DNA of 64,000 bases from Desulfitobacterium chlororespirans DSM 11544 (GCF_900143285.1 NZ_FRDN01000004.1:65878-129877); one strand, 5' to 3'; positions 8,146 through 16,427 are shown, counted from the first letter of the stretch. Notes: generated from the sequence alone by a model not told the origin. Translations and numbers: made by a program.

Positions 8146-8868
8146 TCAGACTTCTGACTTCTTTTTCACCATCAGCACCAAAGATTGGTTCCTTACCAAA
8201 GAGTGGCTCCTTATCAAAGCGGGCTTCCTTATTAAAGAAGGTTTCTTTAGACTTAGCCGTAAGTCCTCCCAATTGGCATGATAAACCAGATCGAAAAGCA
8301 GACTGCCCAATACTATCGCTGCCAAGACATCTAAAATGACATGCTGTTTGACAAAGAGAGTCGATAAAATAATCAGAACCGCATTGGCGTAGACCAGAGA
8401 CGTATTCAGATAATTTTTGCCTTGGCACTTATTGATTCCTTTAACCATTAAAAAGGTCGATAGAACATGAATACTTGGAAAGGCGTTATAAGGCTGATCC
8501 TGACTATAAATCAGCGCAACCAGTTTCGTCAGAACATCATAGCCAACGAGCTCCGGTCTGGGAACATGGGTTTGGAAAACAAAATAAGTCCCGTAACACA
8601 CCAGCAAGCCAAGGTTAAAAGCCAACAAGGTCCGGTAGTAGACCTTTTTATCCTTGAGGCAAAAATAAACCAGGGTTCCGAAAATGAAAAAATACCAAAT
8701 GATATAAGGCACAATAAACCCTTTTAAAAAAGGAATGGTTTGATCTAAGTCTGTCACCAGGCTATACGTTCCGCGATCAGCATTATTGAGCAAAGCATAA
8801 AAAATATTCAAAATAGGAATGGACAACATGTAACTAAGAGGCCTGAGGTTTTTAATGATAGTTTGCAT
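8146..8868 (-). CDS. PAP2-family membrane phosphatase with repetitive C-terminal tail
   Basis: About 240 residues with around six membrane segments. The PAP2 (phosphatidic acid phosphatase type 2) signatures are partly present: AFPSIHV in the middle and KQHVILDVLAA as the third motif with catalytic His and Asp. The first K-x6-RP motif may correspond to HVPRPE. Family members dephosphorylate lipid phosphates such as undecaprenyl pyrophosphate or phosphatidate. The last 30 residues (KKPSLIRKPALIRSHSLVRN and beyond) are built from six-residue units encoded by four 18-bp tandem repeats, not a normal part of the family. I prefer the ATG at 8868 over the GTG at 8889, because GGAAG lies about 10 nt before it. 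Confidence 0.78.
   Translation of the reverse strand: MQTIIKNLRPLSYMLSIPILNIFYALLNNADRGTYSLVTDLDQTIPFLKGFIVPYIIWYFFIFGTLVYFCLKDKKVYYRTLLAFNLGLLVCYGTYFVFQTHVPRPELVGYDVLTKLVALIYSQDQPYNAFPSIHVLSTFLMVKGINKCQGKNYLNTSLVYANAVLIILSTLFVKQHVILDVLAAIVLGSLLFDLVYHANWEDLRLSLKKPSLIRKPALIRSHSLVRNQSLVLMVKKKSEV
8180..8251. repeat. Four 18-bp imperfect tandem repeats inside the PAP2 gene
   Basis: On the plus strand the units are AAAGATTGGTTCCTTACC, AAAGAGTGGCTCCTTATC, AAAGCGGGCTTCCTTATT and AAAGAAGGTTTCTTTAGA, starting at 8180, 8198, 8216 and 8234. The unit length is a multiple of three, so the PAP2 reading frame is kept and gains a S/A-L-I/V-R repeat in its cytoplasmic tail. Confidence 0.9.
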
Positions 8869-9089
8869 CTCTTTTAACTTCCTTTTCACTTAGTCATAGA
8901 CTTTCTTTCTATGCAGAGGTACGCAAACTGTAAAAACGCTTTTCCAAAAAATATGCTTGATCAAGCTTCACTGTAACCCTGCTAACTGCATTATAGGTCT
9001 TAGTTCTTAAAAATACGCTAAAGAATTCTTAGGAATTCATTAAATTTTTATTGAATAAAGCTAAACTACTCATTTTAAACTATGAAGCT

Positions 9090-9425
9090 TTAACTTGATT
9101 TGCCTTTCAAAAAATCGATATATTCGGTTCCCCACTCCTGAATCGCATTTAAAACCGGCTGAAACCGCTCTCCCAGCTCGCTGAGAGAATACTCGACCTT
9201 GGGCGGTATTTGATCATAGACAGTGCGGATAATCAGACCATTATCACTCATCATCCGCAGCTGTTTGGTCAGGGTAGCCTGGGTTAGACTGGGGAGCGCT
9301 CTTTGCAGTTCATTAAAGCGCATCGTCTTAAGACTCAAATGATACATGATCAGCAACGTCCATTTCCCTGTAAGCAATTTTTGCGCCGTCACATAGGGAC
9401 AAATTCCATATAAATCTTTTTCCAT
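9090..9425 (-). CDS. HxlR-family transcriptional regulator
   Basis: A 111-residue winged-helix regulator. CP at residues 9-10 and GKWTLLIMYHLS are characteristic of HxlR proteins. The recognition helix region spans RFNELQRALPSLTQATLTKQ, followed by the wing. Some members sense aldehydes or redox state through the N-terminal Cys, which is present here (Cys9). The gene is divergent from the PPOX-family gene at 9557. A near-perfect dyad at 9437-9454, just upstream of its ribosome site AGGAGG, is a likely autoregulatory operator. Confidence 0.92.
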   Translation of the reverse strand: MEKDLYGICPYVTAQKLLTGKWTLLIMYHLSLKTMRFNELQRALPSLTQATLTKQLRMMSDNGLIIRTVYDQIPPKVEYSLSELGERFQPVLNAIQEWGTEYIDFLKGKSS

Positions 9426-9436
9426 AGATCCTCCTT

Positions 9437-9454
9437 AGTATCCTATTAGATACT
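9437..9454. promoter_or_regulatory. Probable HxlR operator dyad
   Basis: AGTATC-CTATTA-GATACT forms a perfect 6-bp inverted repeat. It lies between the two divergent genes, directly upstream of the hxlR ribosome site, so binding would repress hxlR and could affect the gene at 9557. Confidence 0.65.
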
Positions 9455-9556
9455 TACTATACTAAATAATCGTACTTGAACTAACTATCCCGTCATGATT
9501 CAATAATAATGATCAGGGGATTATCCGTCAATCCCTAAGAAACGGAGGATGCAGCC

Positions 9557-9952
9557 ATGCAGGAAGTCTATGAATTTTTGAAACAGTGCGGAACCTATTA
9601 CCTGGCCACTCAAGATGGGGATCAGCCCCGGGTCCGCCCTTTCGGCACCGTCACTATTTTTGAAGACAAGCTCTATATTCAAACCGGCAAGGTCAAGGAT
9701 GTGTACAAACAATTAAAGGCCAGCCCTAAAATCGAAATCTGCGGGGTGTTGGAGGGCGGCAAATGGATTCGTGTGGCAGCGGTCGCTGTTGAGGATGACC
9801 GCCTGGAAGCCAAGCAGCATCTGCTGGATGCTTACCCATCCCTGCAGGGAAGGTATAAAGCCGATGACGGTAACACTATCGTATTCTACCTGAAAGATGC
9901 CACAGCTACTTTTTCCTCTTTTACAGAGGCTCCTAGAGTGATCACGTTTTAG
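9557..9952 (+). CDS. Pyridoxamine 5'-phosphate oxidase-family (PPOX) flavin protein
   Basis: A 131-residue split beta-barrel protein. The N-terminus (MQEVYEFLKQCGTYYLATQD) and RVRPFGTVTIFEDKLYI are typical of the small PNPOx-like FMN-binding proteins found in anaerobes. They bind FMN or F420 as homodimers and act as general flavin reductases; true PdxH activity is unlikely at this length. The ribosome site GGAGG precedes the ATG. It is divergent from hxlR, whose product probably controls it, a common arrangement for HxlR targets. A strong terminator lies at 10011-10054. Confidence 0.85.
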   Translation: MQEVYEFLKQCGTYYLATQDGDQPRVRPFGTVTIFEDKLYIQTGKVKDVYKQLKASPKIEICGVLEGGKWIRVAAVAVEDDRLEAKQHLLDAYPSLQGRYKADDGNTIVFYLKDATATFSSFTEAPRVITF

Positions 9953-10010
9953 TCGTGTTTTAGCCTTGTTTTAACCTTGTCTTAGTCTTCTATAGTCAAG
10001 CAAACCATCA

Positions 10011-10054
10011 ACAAACGGCGGCCGGTTCGCAGTCCGGTCCACCGTTTGTTTTGC
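10011..10054. terminator. Rho-independent terminator between convergent genes
   Basis: ACAAACGG...CCGG pairs with CCGG...CCGTTTGT, followed by T-rich sequence on the plus strand. It serves the PPOX gene and possibly the flavodoxin gene on the other strand. Confidence 0.75.
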
Positions 10055-10095
10055 TATATTAAGGGAAGATTCCAGTAGTTTTAATAATCCTGAAT

Positions 10096-10584
10096 TCAAT
10101 TAAAAACCTCCAGTGTCTTGGTTGCCATGCGTTGTCCATAGAGCCGGAAGGTGTCTTTGCTTTCTTCCAGATGGTCCTTCAAGGCGACCGGCCCCAAATG
10201 AATCACAGGCTTCCCATACGAGCCACCGCCGGAATAAGTAAGCATCCCATATACCAGCATATGGTCGAGAATCAAGCGAATGCCAAGCTCACCACCCCCA
10301 TGTATGTAATCGGCAGTAGCGAAAGCCCCGCCAATTTTTCCGGGCAGATTATATTTTTTGCAAGGGCCTTCCAGCCAACTTTTGATAGTTCCGCATACAC
10401 TGGCCATATAGGTCGGGGAACCCAGGATGATGCATTTGCTTTCCTTTGCCCACGCTTCATCAATGGCTTCAATGGGAAATGCTTTGGCTTCAACCCCCTC
10501 CACTGTTTGAATACCTTCAACAATCACTTCGGCCATCTGTTTGGTATTTCCTGTCTTGGAATGATATAACACCGTCATTTTCAT
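10096..10584 (-). CDS. Flavodoxin / NAD(P)H:quinone oxidoreductase-like protein
   Basis: A 162-residue cytoplasmic flavodoxin-fold protein. MKMTVLYHSKTGNTKQMAEV carries the FMN phosphate loop (HSKTGNT). GSPTYMASVCGTIKSWL near residues 63-79 and TADYIHGGGE are the WrbA/flavodoxin_5-type flavin-contact segments. The open frame extends to 10605, but the ATG at 10584, behind AGGGAGGG, gives the normal N-terminus. Probable function: electron transfer or two-electron quinone reduction. It lies upstream of nothing on the same strand for ~70 bp except tetR, which is further 5' and on the same strand, so coupling with tetR is possible. Confidence 0.82.
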   Translation of the reverse strand: MKMTVLYHSKTGNTKQMAEVIVEGIQTVEGVEAKAFPIEAIDEAWAKESKCIILGSPTYMASVCGTIKSWLEGPCKKYNLPGKIGGAFATADYIHGGGELGIRLILDHMLVYGMLTYSGGGSYGKPVIHLGPVALKDHLEESKDTFRLYGQRMATKTLEVFN

Positions 10585-10678
10585 TGGTGTCCCTCCCTGT
10601 ATCACATTGTTATTTTTTTCTCATAAAACTTTTCTTAATACATTCTACTCTTTCTTTACTTCACAAGCAATCACACCA

Positions 10679-11284
10679 TTAAGGAAGGATTCCGGCTGCA
10701 AAGAGGGGGCCGCGAAATGTGATATTGATGAGAATCCTGGCCATTTCCTCCGGTGATTCCTGCCGTCCCCTGTCCAGCCACTCCTGAATCACGCCAAAAT
10801 GGGCGGAAGCGATATAGGAAGCCAGGTACTCACCGGGCACCAGAAACTTCTCCTTTTTGACTAAGGTGAGGCAATTTTTTTCGAAAATATTGCTCCACAT
10901 TAATTTCTTCATCTTAGATTGCAAAGCATAATTTCCTTTGGTCGCCATAATGGCTTGCATTAAGGCAGCATTGTCATCGACATACTGGAACAATCTTACA
11001 ACCACGGCAGCGGGTATGCGGGCATCAGCAAAATCCGCTGTGGAAAGCGCGGTAATCTTCAGGACGATCCTTTCGATATCCTTGATCACTTCTTCCAGGG
11101 TCTGATCCAGCAGATCAAATTTATCCCTATAGTGGAGGTAAAAAGTCCCCCGATTAATATTCGCTTTTGCCGTAATATCCTTAACCGATAGTGCCTCAAA
11201 ACCCTTTGCTTCGATTAGGGCCACTAAGGCGGCACGAATGGCTTCTTTAGTACGGATAATGCGCCGATCTTCCGTTGGATTCAT
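10679..11284 (-). CDS. TetR-family transcriptional regulator
   Basis: A 201-residue repressor-type protein. The N-terminal TetR helix-turn-helix is clear: TKEAIRAALVALIEAKGFEA, then VKDITAKANINRGTFYLHYR with the FYLHYRDKFDLL motif at about 48-58. The C-terminal ~140 residues are the variable ligand and dimer domain (TetR_C_33-like ending with ITFRGPLFAAGILP). It is divergent from the ABC exporter at 11522, with an inverted repeat and a sigma-A promoter between them. By analogy with CecR and ybhGFSR it probably represses this exporter. The start ATG follows an AAGGGG site. Confidence 0.92.
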   Translation of the reverse strand: MNPTEDRRIIRTKEAIRAALVALIEAKGFEALSVKDITAKANINRGTFYLHYRDKFDLLDQTLEEVIKDIERIVLKITALSTADFADARIPAAVVVRLFQYVDDNAALMQAIMATKGNYALQSKMKKLMWSNIFEKNCLTLVKKEKFLVPGEYLASYIASAHFGVIQEWLDRGRQESPEEMARILINITFRGPLFAAGILP

Positions 11285-11312
11285 AGCCTGATTTCCCCTT
11301 TCCTGAAATATC

Positions 11313-11367
11313 CCTTACTCAAAATATCTCCTACTCAAAATATTCTTACTTAAAATGTCTTTGCTTA
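11313..11367. repeat. Imperfect direct repeats in the tetR leader
   Basis: About three units of the form CTTACTCAAAATATCT, CTACTCAAAATATT and CTTACTTAAAATGTCT follow each other immediately upstream of tetR. They may be a slippage product or a multi-site regulatory element. Confidence 0.5.
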
Positions 11368-11377
11368 AATTAATAAA

Positions 11378-11402
11378 TGAACATATTAAAGCCCAGTGTT
11401 CA
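11378..11402. promoter_or_regulatory. Inverted repeat, possible TetR operator
   Basis: TGAACA and TGTTCA form a dyad separated by 13 bp. It lies between the divergent tetR and ABC genes, about 30 bp upstream of the exporter's -35 element. Confidence 0.4.
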
Positions 11403-11431
11403 CTAACCGTCATTATGCTTGATTTTGTTTA

Positions 11432-11460
11432 TTGAAGACTCATTTTGATTTGATTATAAT
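11432..11460 (+). promoter_or_regulatory. Sigma-A promoter of the ABC-2 exporter
   Basis: TTGAAG and TATAAT are separated by 17 bp. They lie about 60 bp upstream of the ATP-binding-protein start codon. Confidence 0.65.
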
Positions 11461-11521
11461 CGAATCAGGAAAATAATCAACTCACTGTCCAATAACTAAT
11501 GCTGAATTCAGGAGGACAGAA

Positions 11522-12256
11522 ATGGAGCAACCGCATTGCATTGTTTTGCGTAAGGTCAATAAATTCTTTGGCAAAAAGCATGTCCTTAAAGAGATCGACC
11601 TGGAAATTCCCTATGGCCATATCTACGGCTTGCTGGGCCCTTCCGGCTGCGGCAAAACCACGATCGTGAAAATAATTGCCGGGATACTGGAAGCTACTTC
11701 CGGTGAAACTTATGTTCTCGGTGAAAGAATGCCCCAGCTGAGCTTAATGAACAAGGTGGGGTATATGGCTCAGTCCGATGCTCTCTATGGTACCTTGACT
11801 GCAGCAGAAAATCTGCAGTTTTTTGGAGCAATATACGGCATGAGCAAGGGAGAGATCAAGAAACGGACGGTGGAAGTCATGGAGTTGGTCAATCTTACCG
11901 AACACCTCCACAAACCGGTCCAGGCCTTTTCCGGCGGGATGAAACGGCGGCTTTCCCTGGCTATGGCGGTTATGCACAACCCGCCGGTACTGGTTTTGGA
12001 TGAACCTACGGTAGGGATCGACCCACTTTTAAGGCGAACGATCTGGGCGGAATTAAACACCTTGGCCAGGCAAGGGATTACGATCCTGGTCACAACCCAT
12101 GTCATGGATGAAGCGGATAAGTGCCACAGCCTGGCGATGATGCGGGATGGGCGCCTGATCGCTAAGGGCACCTCCCGGGAGCTGCAGGAAAGGATCGGTG
12201 TCAACGACATCGAAGAAGCTTTCATCTATTATGGAGGACAACAAGATGAGAGTTAG
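11522..12256 (+). CDS. ABC-2 type exporter, ATP-binding protein
   Basis: A 244-residue ATPase. Walker A GPSGCGKT is at 39-46, the Q-loop in YMAQSD near 81-86, signature SGGMKRR at 137-143 and Walker B VLVLDEPT at 156-163. It energises export by the permease encoded immediately downstream (overlapping start at 12246). With the HlyD-type adaptor at 14033 it resembles the YbhF component of YbhFSR-YbhG drug or sodium efflux systems. A strong AGGAGG site precedes the ATG. Regulation is probably by the divergent TetR protein. Confidence 0.93.
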   Translation: MEQPHCIVLRKVNKFFGKKHVLKEIDLEIPYGHIYGLLGPSGCGKTTIVKIIAGILEATSGETYVLGERMPQLSLMNKVGYMAQSDALYGTLTAAENLQFFGAIYGMSKGEIKKRTVEVMELVNLTEHLHKPVQAFSGGMKRRLSLAMAVMHNPPVLVLDEPTVGIDPLLRRTIWAELNTLARQGITILVTTHVMDEADKCHSLAMMRDGRLIAKGTSRELQERIGVNDIEEAFIYYGGQQDES

Positions 12257-13262
12257 AGCTTTAACCTTCCGGATCTTAAATCAACTGCGCCATGATCGGC
12301 GCACCCTGGCTTTGATGCTGGTGGCCCCTATTTTTCTCCTCACCCTGGTTTATTTTATTCTGGGGGACACCGTTCCCCTGGTGAAGGTAGCCGTTATCAA
12401 TGCCCCGGCGGGATTTGAGGATAAACTTGAGGAACACAATGTCCGAGGCTTGCGCTACAGCGAGAGCGAAGCCCGCCGGGCCCTGGAGCAGGGAGAGATC
12501 ATCGCCAGCATTGACATAAGCGGCGGAAAATCCGCCATCGACGTGGACGGCAGCAACCCCACCAAGGCTAAAGCCGCTCTGGCCGCTTTGGAGCAGGCCA
12601 AGAATTCTGCTCTGTCTTCCAGGCCGGATCTTAAGTCAGAAGTCAATTATGTTTACGGTCAGGAGGATTTGCCAACCTTCGATAATTTCGGGGCCACCTT
12701 AATCGGTTTTATTATTTTCTTCTTTGTTTTTTTGGTATCGGGAATTTCCTTCTTGCAGGAGCGCACTTCGGGAACTTTGGAAAAACTCCTGTCCACCCCG
12801 GTCCGGCGCTGGGAGATCGTAGTGGGTTATGTTCTGGGCTTTGGCCTCTTTACAGTTCTGCAATCCTTCCTGATCTCCTGGTACTGTGTCTATGTGCTCA
12901 AGGTCATGATGATCGGTTCCTTTGCTTTGATCCTGCTCATTACCCTACTCACCGCCATGATCGCCCTGACTTTGGGGATTCTGGCTTCCACTCTGGCTAA
13001 TAATGAGTTTCAGATGATTCAATTTATCCCCTTGATCATCGTCCCTCAGATTTTCTTCTCCGGTTTGTTTGATCTGCCCGCCGGGATGGAGGTCGTCGGC
13101 TACGCTATGCCCCTCTATTATATAGCCCATGCTCTGACCGAAGTGATGATCAAAGGCGGCGGCTTTGCCGTCATCGCCTGGGATTTAGGGATTATCCTGG
13201 CTTGCTCTGTACTGTTCATGATGGTGAATACCCTGCTTCTGAAGAAGTATCGAAGGATCTGA
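12246..13262 (+). CDS. ABC-2 type exporter, permease
   Basis: A 338-residue membrane protein. It has one N-terminal membrane helix (MLVAPIFLLTLVYFILGD near residues 22-40), an extracytoplasmic domain of about 130 residues and five or so C-terminal helices starting at LIGFIIFFFVFLVSGI. This is the layout of ABC2_membrane_3/YhgE-like export permeases. The conserved FLQERTSGTLEKLLSTPV motif lies on the cytoplasmic side after the second helix and contacts the ATPase. I chose ATG 12246, which overlaps the ATPase end by 11 nt and has GGAGG upstream, instead of an earlier in-frame codon at 12198. Confidence 0.9.
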   Translation: MRVRALTFRILNQLRHDRRTLALMLVAPIFLLTLVYFILGDTVPLVKVAVINAPAGFEDKLEEHNVRGLRYSESEARRALEQGEIIASIDISGGKSAIDVDGSNPTKAKAALAALEQAKNSALSSRPDLKSEVNYVYGQEDLPTFDNFGATLIGFIIFFFVFLVSGISFLQERTSGTLEKLLSTPVRRWEIVVGYVLGFGLFTVLQSFLISWYCVYVLKVMMIGSFALILLITLLTAMIALTLGILASTLANNEFQMIQFIPLIIVPQIFFSGLFDLPAGMEVVGYAMPLYYIAHALTEVMIKGGGFAVIAWDLGIILACSVLFMMVNTLLLKKYRRI

Positions 13263-14032
13263 AAGAGAGGGTACGGATGCCCGGGTCACGTAGCTTTACG
13301 CACAACGCGTACTCCATAGCTCCGGAGCTGGTTCACTCGCTTTCTTAACTGTTACGCCAAACCCCGCTGCTTTCTGCATGTCAACCAGTGGCTTCACAAT
13401 GTTAAGAAAGCCTCGTTCACCCGACCGCCCCTCCGCTAAATCCGTCCGCTTTTGTACGCAAAGCTACGCTTTTAGGTTTTTTTAGCTTCTCTTGGATCTT
13501 TTACAAGCTTTTTCTGGGGTCATCCCCAGCGGCTTTCCCAAGGTAGCCGACCATGCCGCAAGCGGCGTCGGCAAAGCTGAAAAAACTGCTTGGGTCAGAC
13601 GACTTCCCCCGCATTTCTCACATCGCTCCGCTCAAACCAAAAAAACAACCCAGAGATTTTGCTTTACGAAAGGGAGCGAATTTAAGCGAGCGGAAACAAA
13701 ACTTCGCGAAAAGCACGCAGCGGAGTCGGGTTGGAAACAGGACGTTTCCAACCGGCCATTGAGAACAAGTGCGAAAGCAGTGCTTTCGAGGAGCGATTTG
13801 GCCACGAAACCCGGGCGAGGGTTTCGCCCAAGCCGCCACACCACAGAGACTACTTAACGGCGCAGGTGCACCCGACGTAGCGGAGAACTTGAGCGCTAGT
13901 TTTGTCCGCGCAGCTTATGGAGCGACCGCTGTAAAGCAAAATCCTGGAGACTACTCCATCGGCCCTTTCCAAACGTTCTTTTCCAAGGCAAATACTCCAC
14001 AAACTTAATCTAACTGAGGAGGAAACTGGGTT
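13263..14032. other. 770-bp non-coding mosaic rich in short perfect hairpins
   Basis: This stretch separates the ABC permease from its adaptor gene. The open frames in it are mutual shadows on both strands, carry stop-poor arginine-rich translations and lack ribosome sites, so I call no gene. It contains several exact dyads: AGCTCCGGAGCT at 13318-13329, GGTTGGAAAC/GTTTCCAACC at 13729-13753, CGAAAGC/GCTTTCG at 13772-13788 and CGAAACCC/GGGTTTCG at 13805-13826. It may be an intergenic repeat family or a structured RNA. The downstream gene's ribosome site GAGGAGG is at about 14016. Confidence 0.6.
13729..13826. repeat. Cluster of three perfect inverted repeats
   Basis: Arms of 10, 7 and 8 bp with loops of 5, 3 and 6 nt occur within 98 bp (13729-13753, 13772-13788, 13805-13826). 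None is followed by a T-run, so they are not ordinary terminators. Confidence 0.7.
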
Positions 14033-15037
14033 ATGCAAAAAAGACCCATAAACTTCGGCTTCTTATTCATAGGCCTGCTTGGATTCATCTTAACCGCATC
14101 CGGCTGTTCTTCCCCATCCGGCCTGGTCTTGACCGGCATCGCGGAGACGAGCATCTACGCCCATTACAGCGAAGTATCCGGGAAAATCAGTCAACTGAAT
14201 GTAGAGCTTGGCCAGGCAGTCAAAGCCGGTGACATTCTGGCGGTGCTGGATGACAGCAATGAGCGGTATGCTCTGGAGCAATTGGAGCAAGCCCTGGCCA
14301 AAAAACAGGCGGTTTTGGCTGAATTGACGGCAGGAGCGGACCCTGAGGAAGTGAAGCAGCGCCAGAATAACGTCGCTTTAGCGGAAATAGCCTCTGCCAA
14401 TGCTCAGCTGACCCAAGGCCGGACCAAAAAGGATTATGAAGATGCTCAGGTTCTGCAGGAAGCCGGCGCTATGGCTCAGTCCGAACTGGATAAAATCAAA
14501 TACCAGGCGGATTTAGCCGAAGCTGCGGTATCCACGGCCGCCATCCAATTGGATAATGCCCGCCGGCAATTAGCCTTAATCCAGAAAGGCACCTCCCAGG
14601 AAAAAATAGACGCGGCTCAGGCCGATCTGGCTTTGACGGAAGTGCAAATCCGCCAGACCAAAGATAATTTAAGCAAATATACCCTGCACGCTCTTCAGGA
14701 CGGAACGGTGATCAGCAGGAATTATCTGCCCGGAAATATGATCTCTCCCGGATTTAATCTCGTCGATATCGCTTCCGAAACAGAGAAACACCTGGTAGCT
14801 TATCTGCCCAAGGAATCTCTGCCGAAAATAAGCCACGGACAAACGGTCGCCATCCGCTGGGGAGAGAAGGAATATGAAGGAACCGTCAGCTTTATCGATG
14901 TGAAGGCCCAGTATACCCCCAAAGACATGCAGACCTCTGCCAATAAGAATAAGGAAAGCATGAAGATCAAAGTTAACCTGACTCCCGAAATCCCCTTAAA
15001 AATTGGCGAAAAAGCGGAGATCATCATTCCCCAGTGA
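14033..15037 (+). CDS. HlyD-family adaptor lipoprotein of the ABC exporter
   Basis: A 334-residue membrane-fusion-type protein. The N-terminal signal ends in lipobox TASGC near residue 25, so it is anchored outside the membrane. A biotinyl-lipoyl-like half motif (VSGKISQLNVELGQAVKAGD) lies at about 48-68, then a long Ala/Gln-rich coiled coil from about 80 to 215, and a second lipoyl half plus beta-barrel afterwards (DGTVISRNYLPGNMISPG). This is the layout of YbhG/EmrA-like adaptors. It follows the ABC-2 genes after 770 bp and probably works with them in efflux across the cell envelope. A GAGGAGG site precedes the ATG. Confidence 0.88.
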   Translation: MQKRPINFGFLFIGLLGFILTASGCSSPSGLVLTGIAETSIYAHYSEVSGKISQLNVELGQAVKAGDILAVLDDSNERYALEQLEQALAKKQAVLAELTAGADPEEVKQRQNNVALAEIASANAQLTQGRTKKDYEDAQVLQEAGAMAQSELDKIKYQADLAEAAVSTAAIQLDNARRQLALIQKGTSQEKIDAAQADLALTEVQIRQTKDNLSKYTLHALQDGTVISRNYLPGNMISPGFNLVDIASETEKHLVAYLPKESLPKISHGQTVAIRWGEKEYEGTVSFIDVKAQYTPKDMQTSANKNKESMKIKVNLTPEIPLKIGEKAEIIIPQ

Positions 15038-15148
15038 TTAAACTTCGCTGAAAGTGCCCTAAAGAAAAACCGGCTTCGCAGCGCCTTAAACCCATGCTCA
15101 CAAATGAGGCGAAGTCCGCAGGTTGCACTTATACTTTTTGACAATGTA

Positions 15149-15196
15149 AAAAGAGGAAGACCCGCCCTTAAACAGAGCAGGTCTTCCTCTTTTGCT
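15149..15196. terminator. Rho-independent terminator between convergent genes
   Basis: AAAAGAGGAAGACC (15149-15162) pairs perfectly with GGTCTTCCTCTTTT (15180-15193). It is bidirectional and serves the adaptor gene and the DUF4179 gene. Confidence 0.85.
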
Positions 15197-15273
15197 ATCA
15201 GATTATATAGTATCCTACACCATAGTATCCTGCACCGCACTGCTCAGACCCGCAAGGCAAGCCCGGGAAGGTC

Positions 15274-16425
15274 TTAGTTCACGGTACTGAGGTCTACCCT
15301 AATCGGGTTCATGGTCCACTCCCCGGCATCGACCCCTTCCGGCAGCCCTTCATAGACAAGCGGGGTTTCCTTTCCGTTTGCATCGAATGCCATACCGCCG
15401 CCCTGGCTATGAACCAGCTTCAAGGTCGGTGTGATCAACAGGGTTTTCGCCTTAGGATCAAGACGTTTAAAGGTGATGATATTTTCCATCTCCGTGGTTT
15501 GATCACCGACTTTGCCCTGCCCCCCATTTCCTTCATACTCATAGACATTGCCCAAATCATCCTTAATTTCCCAATCCATCTGCACTGCATGGGAGAGATT
15601 ATTAGGGACTATTTCAGAGTAGTAGAGAAGGGTATTGATAGGGGTTAGGGAGAGGCGATTTAGACTGATGGCCACATTCTGAGCCTGAGTCTGATTGTCA
15701 TCAATCTTGACCACGGTATAATCCAGAGCATTTAAGGATACGCTGAAGTTCAGCTTGCAATCTGTCTTTGGATAGTCTCCTGTTTCTGTGCTTTCCTCCA
15801 TATTCGTCATCCCGGAAATCCTCCAGCGGAAGGAAATCGCCTCCCGGACTTCCTCCTCACTGAAAAAGGTATAGTTGCTTTGCCCCACATAGACGCCAGG
15901 GCTGACCCGTTTTAATTGGGCGCTGCCAGTGGAAGCCTGGGCAAAATCGACCTCGACCCTGCTGTTCAAATAAGGTCTTTCCCCAAAATCCTTTTCCGTC
16001 TTGATGGTATAGGTGAAGGATAAGGTTCTGCCGTCGTAAATCCCTTGATTCAAGGTCACTTCAATGCCATTATCCGCCTTGACCATATTGATGTCCAAGG
16101 CTTTTTCCGTATATAAATCATAAACTCCCGTACGTCCGTCATCTAAAAACCGGAAAATATCACCGATGACAGGGACTTCCCTGGCATAAGCGGGAAAGAC
16201 CAGGCCAAACCCGGAGAGTCCAACGGTCATGACCAGAGCGGCGGCAACAGCCACCATCGCCTTGCTTTTGCTCCGTTTCTTCAGCCCGCCCGGCTGACCG
16301 CTTGCGGCGATACCTTCTCTCACCCTTTGTTTAACTCTCGACTTTTCCAACTCATCCACCTCCGCCTCTGCAAACTCATTTAAATCAATGTCTATCTCAT
16401 TAAAAAAATCGTAAAGATCCTTCAT
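15274..16425 (-). CDS. DUF4179-domain membrane protein, probable anti-sigma factor
   Basis: About 383 residues. The cytoplasmic N-terminal ~55 residues are acidic, then a basic stretch (KKRSKSK) leads into one membrane helix (AMVAVAAALVMTVGLSGFGL). The extracellular remainder starts with PAYAREVPVIGDIFRFL, the hallmark of DUF4179, and is beta-rich with a DUF5643-like second domain. Such proteins are encoded beside ECF-type sigma factors and hold them at the membrane. A TTG at 16431 and an ATG at 16425 are both possible starts; the ATG has GGGGGA about 9 nt before it. The gene overlaps or abuts the sigma gene, indicating coupled translation. Confidence 0.85.
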   Translation of the reverse strand: MKDLYDFFNEIDIDLNEFAEAEVDELEKSRVKQRVREGIAASGQPGGLKKRSKSKAMVAVAAALVMTVGLSGFGLVFPAYAREVPVIGDIFRFLDDGRTGVYDLYTEKALDINMVKADNGIEVTLNQGIYDGRTLSFTYTIKTEKDFGERPYLNSRVEVDFAQASTGSAQLKRVSPGVYVGQSNYTFFSEEEVREAISFRWRISGMTNMEESTETGDYPKTDCKLNFSVSLNALDYTVVKIDDNQTQAQNVAISLNRLSLTPINTLLYYSEIVPNNLSHAVQMDWEIKDDLGNVYEYEGNGGQGKVGDQTTEMENIITFKRLDPKAKTLLITPTLKLVHSQGGGMAFDANGKETPLVYEGLPEGVDAGEWTMNPIRVDLSTVN

Positions 16426-16427
16426 CC

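Noticed and set aside
8036-8428. 130-codon minus-strand frame overlapping the PAP2 gene
   Set aside because: It translates the same 18-bp repeats in another frame (FNKEARFDKEPLFGKEPIF); the repeats keep every frame open, so this is a shadow.
13492-13857. Open frames on both strands in the hairpin mosaic
   Set aside because: Several frames of similar length overlap on both strands, with basic low-complexity translations and no ribosome sites.
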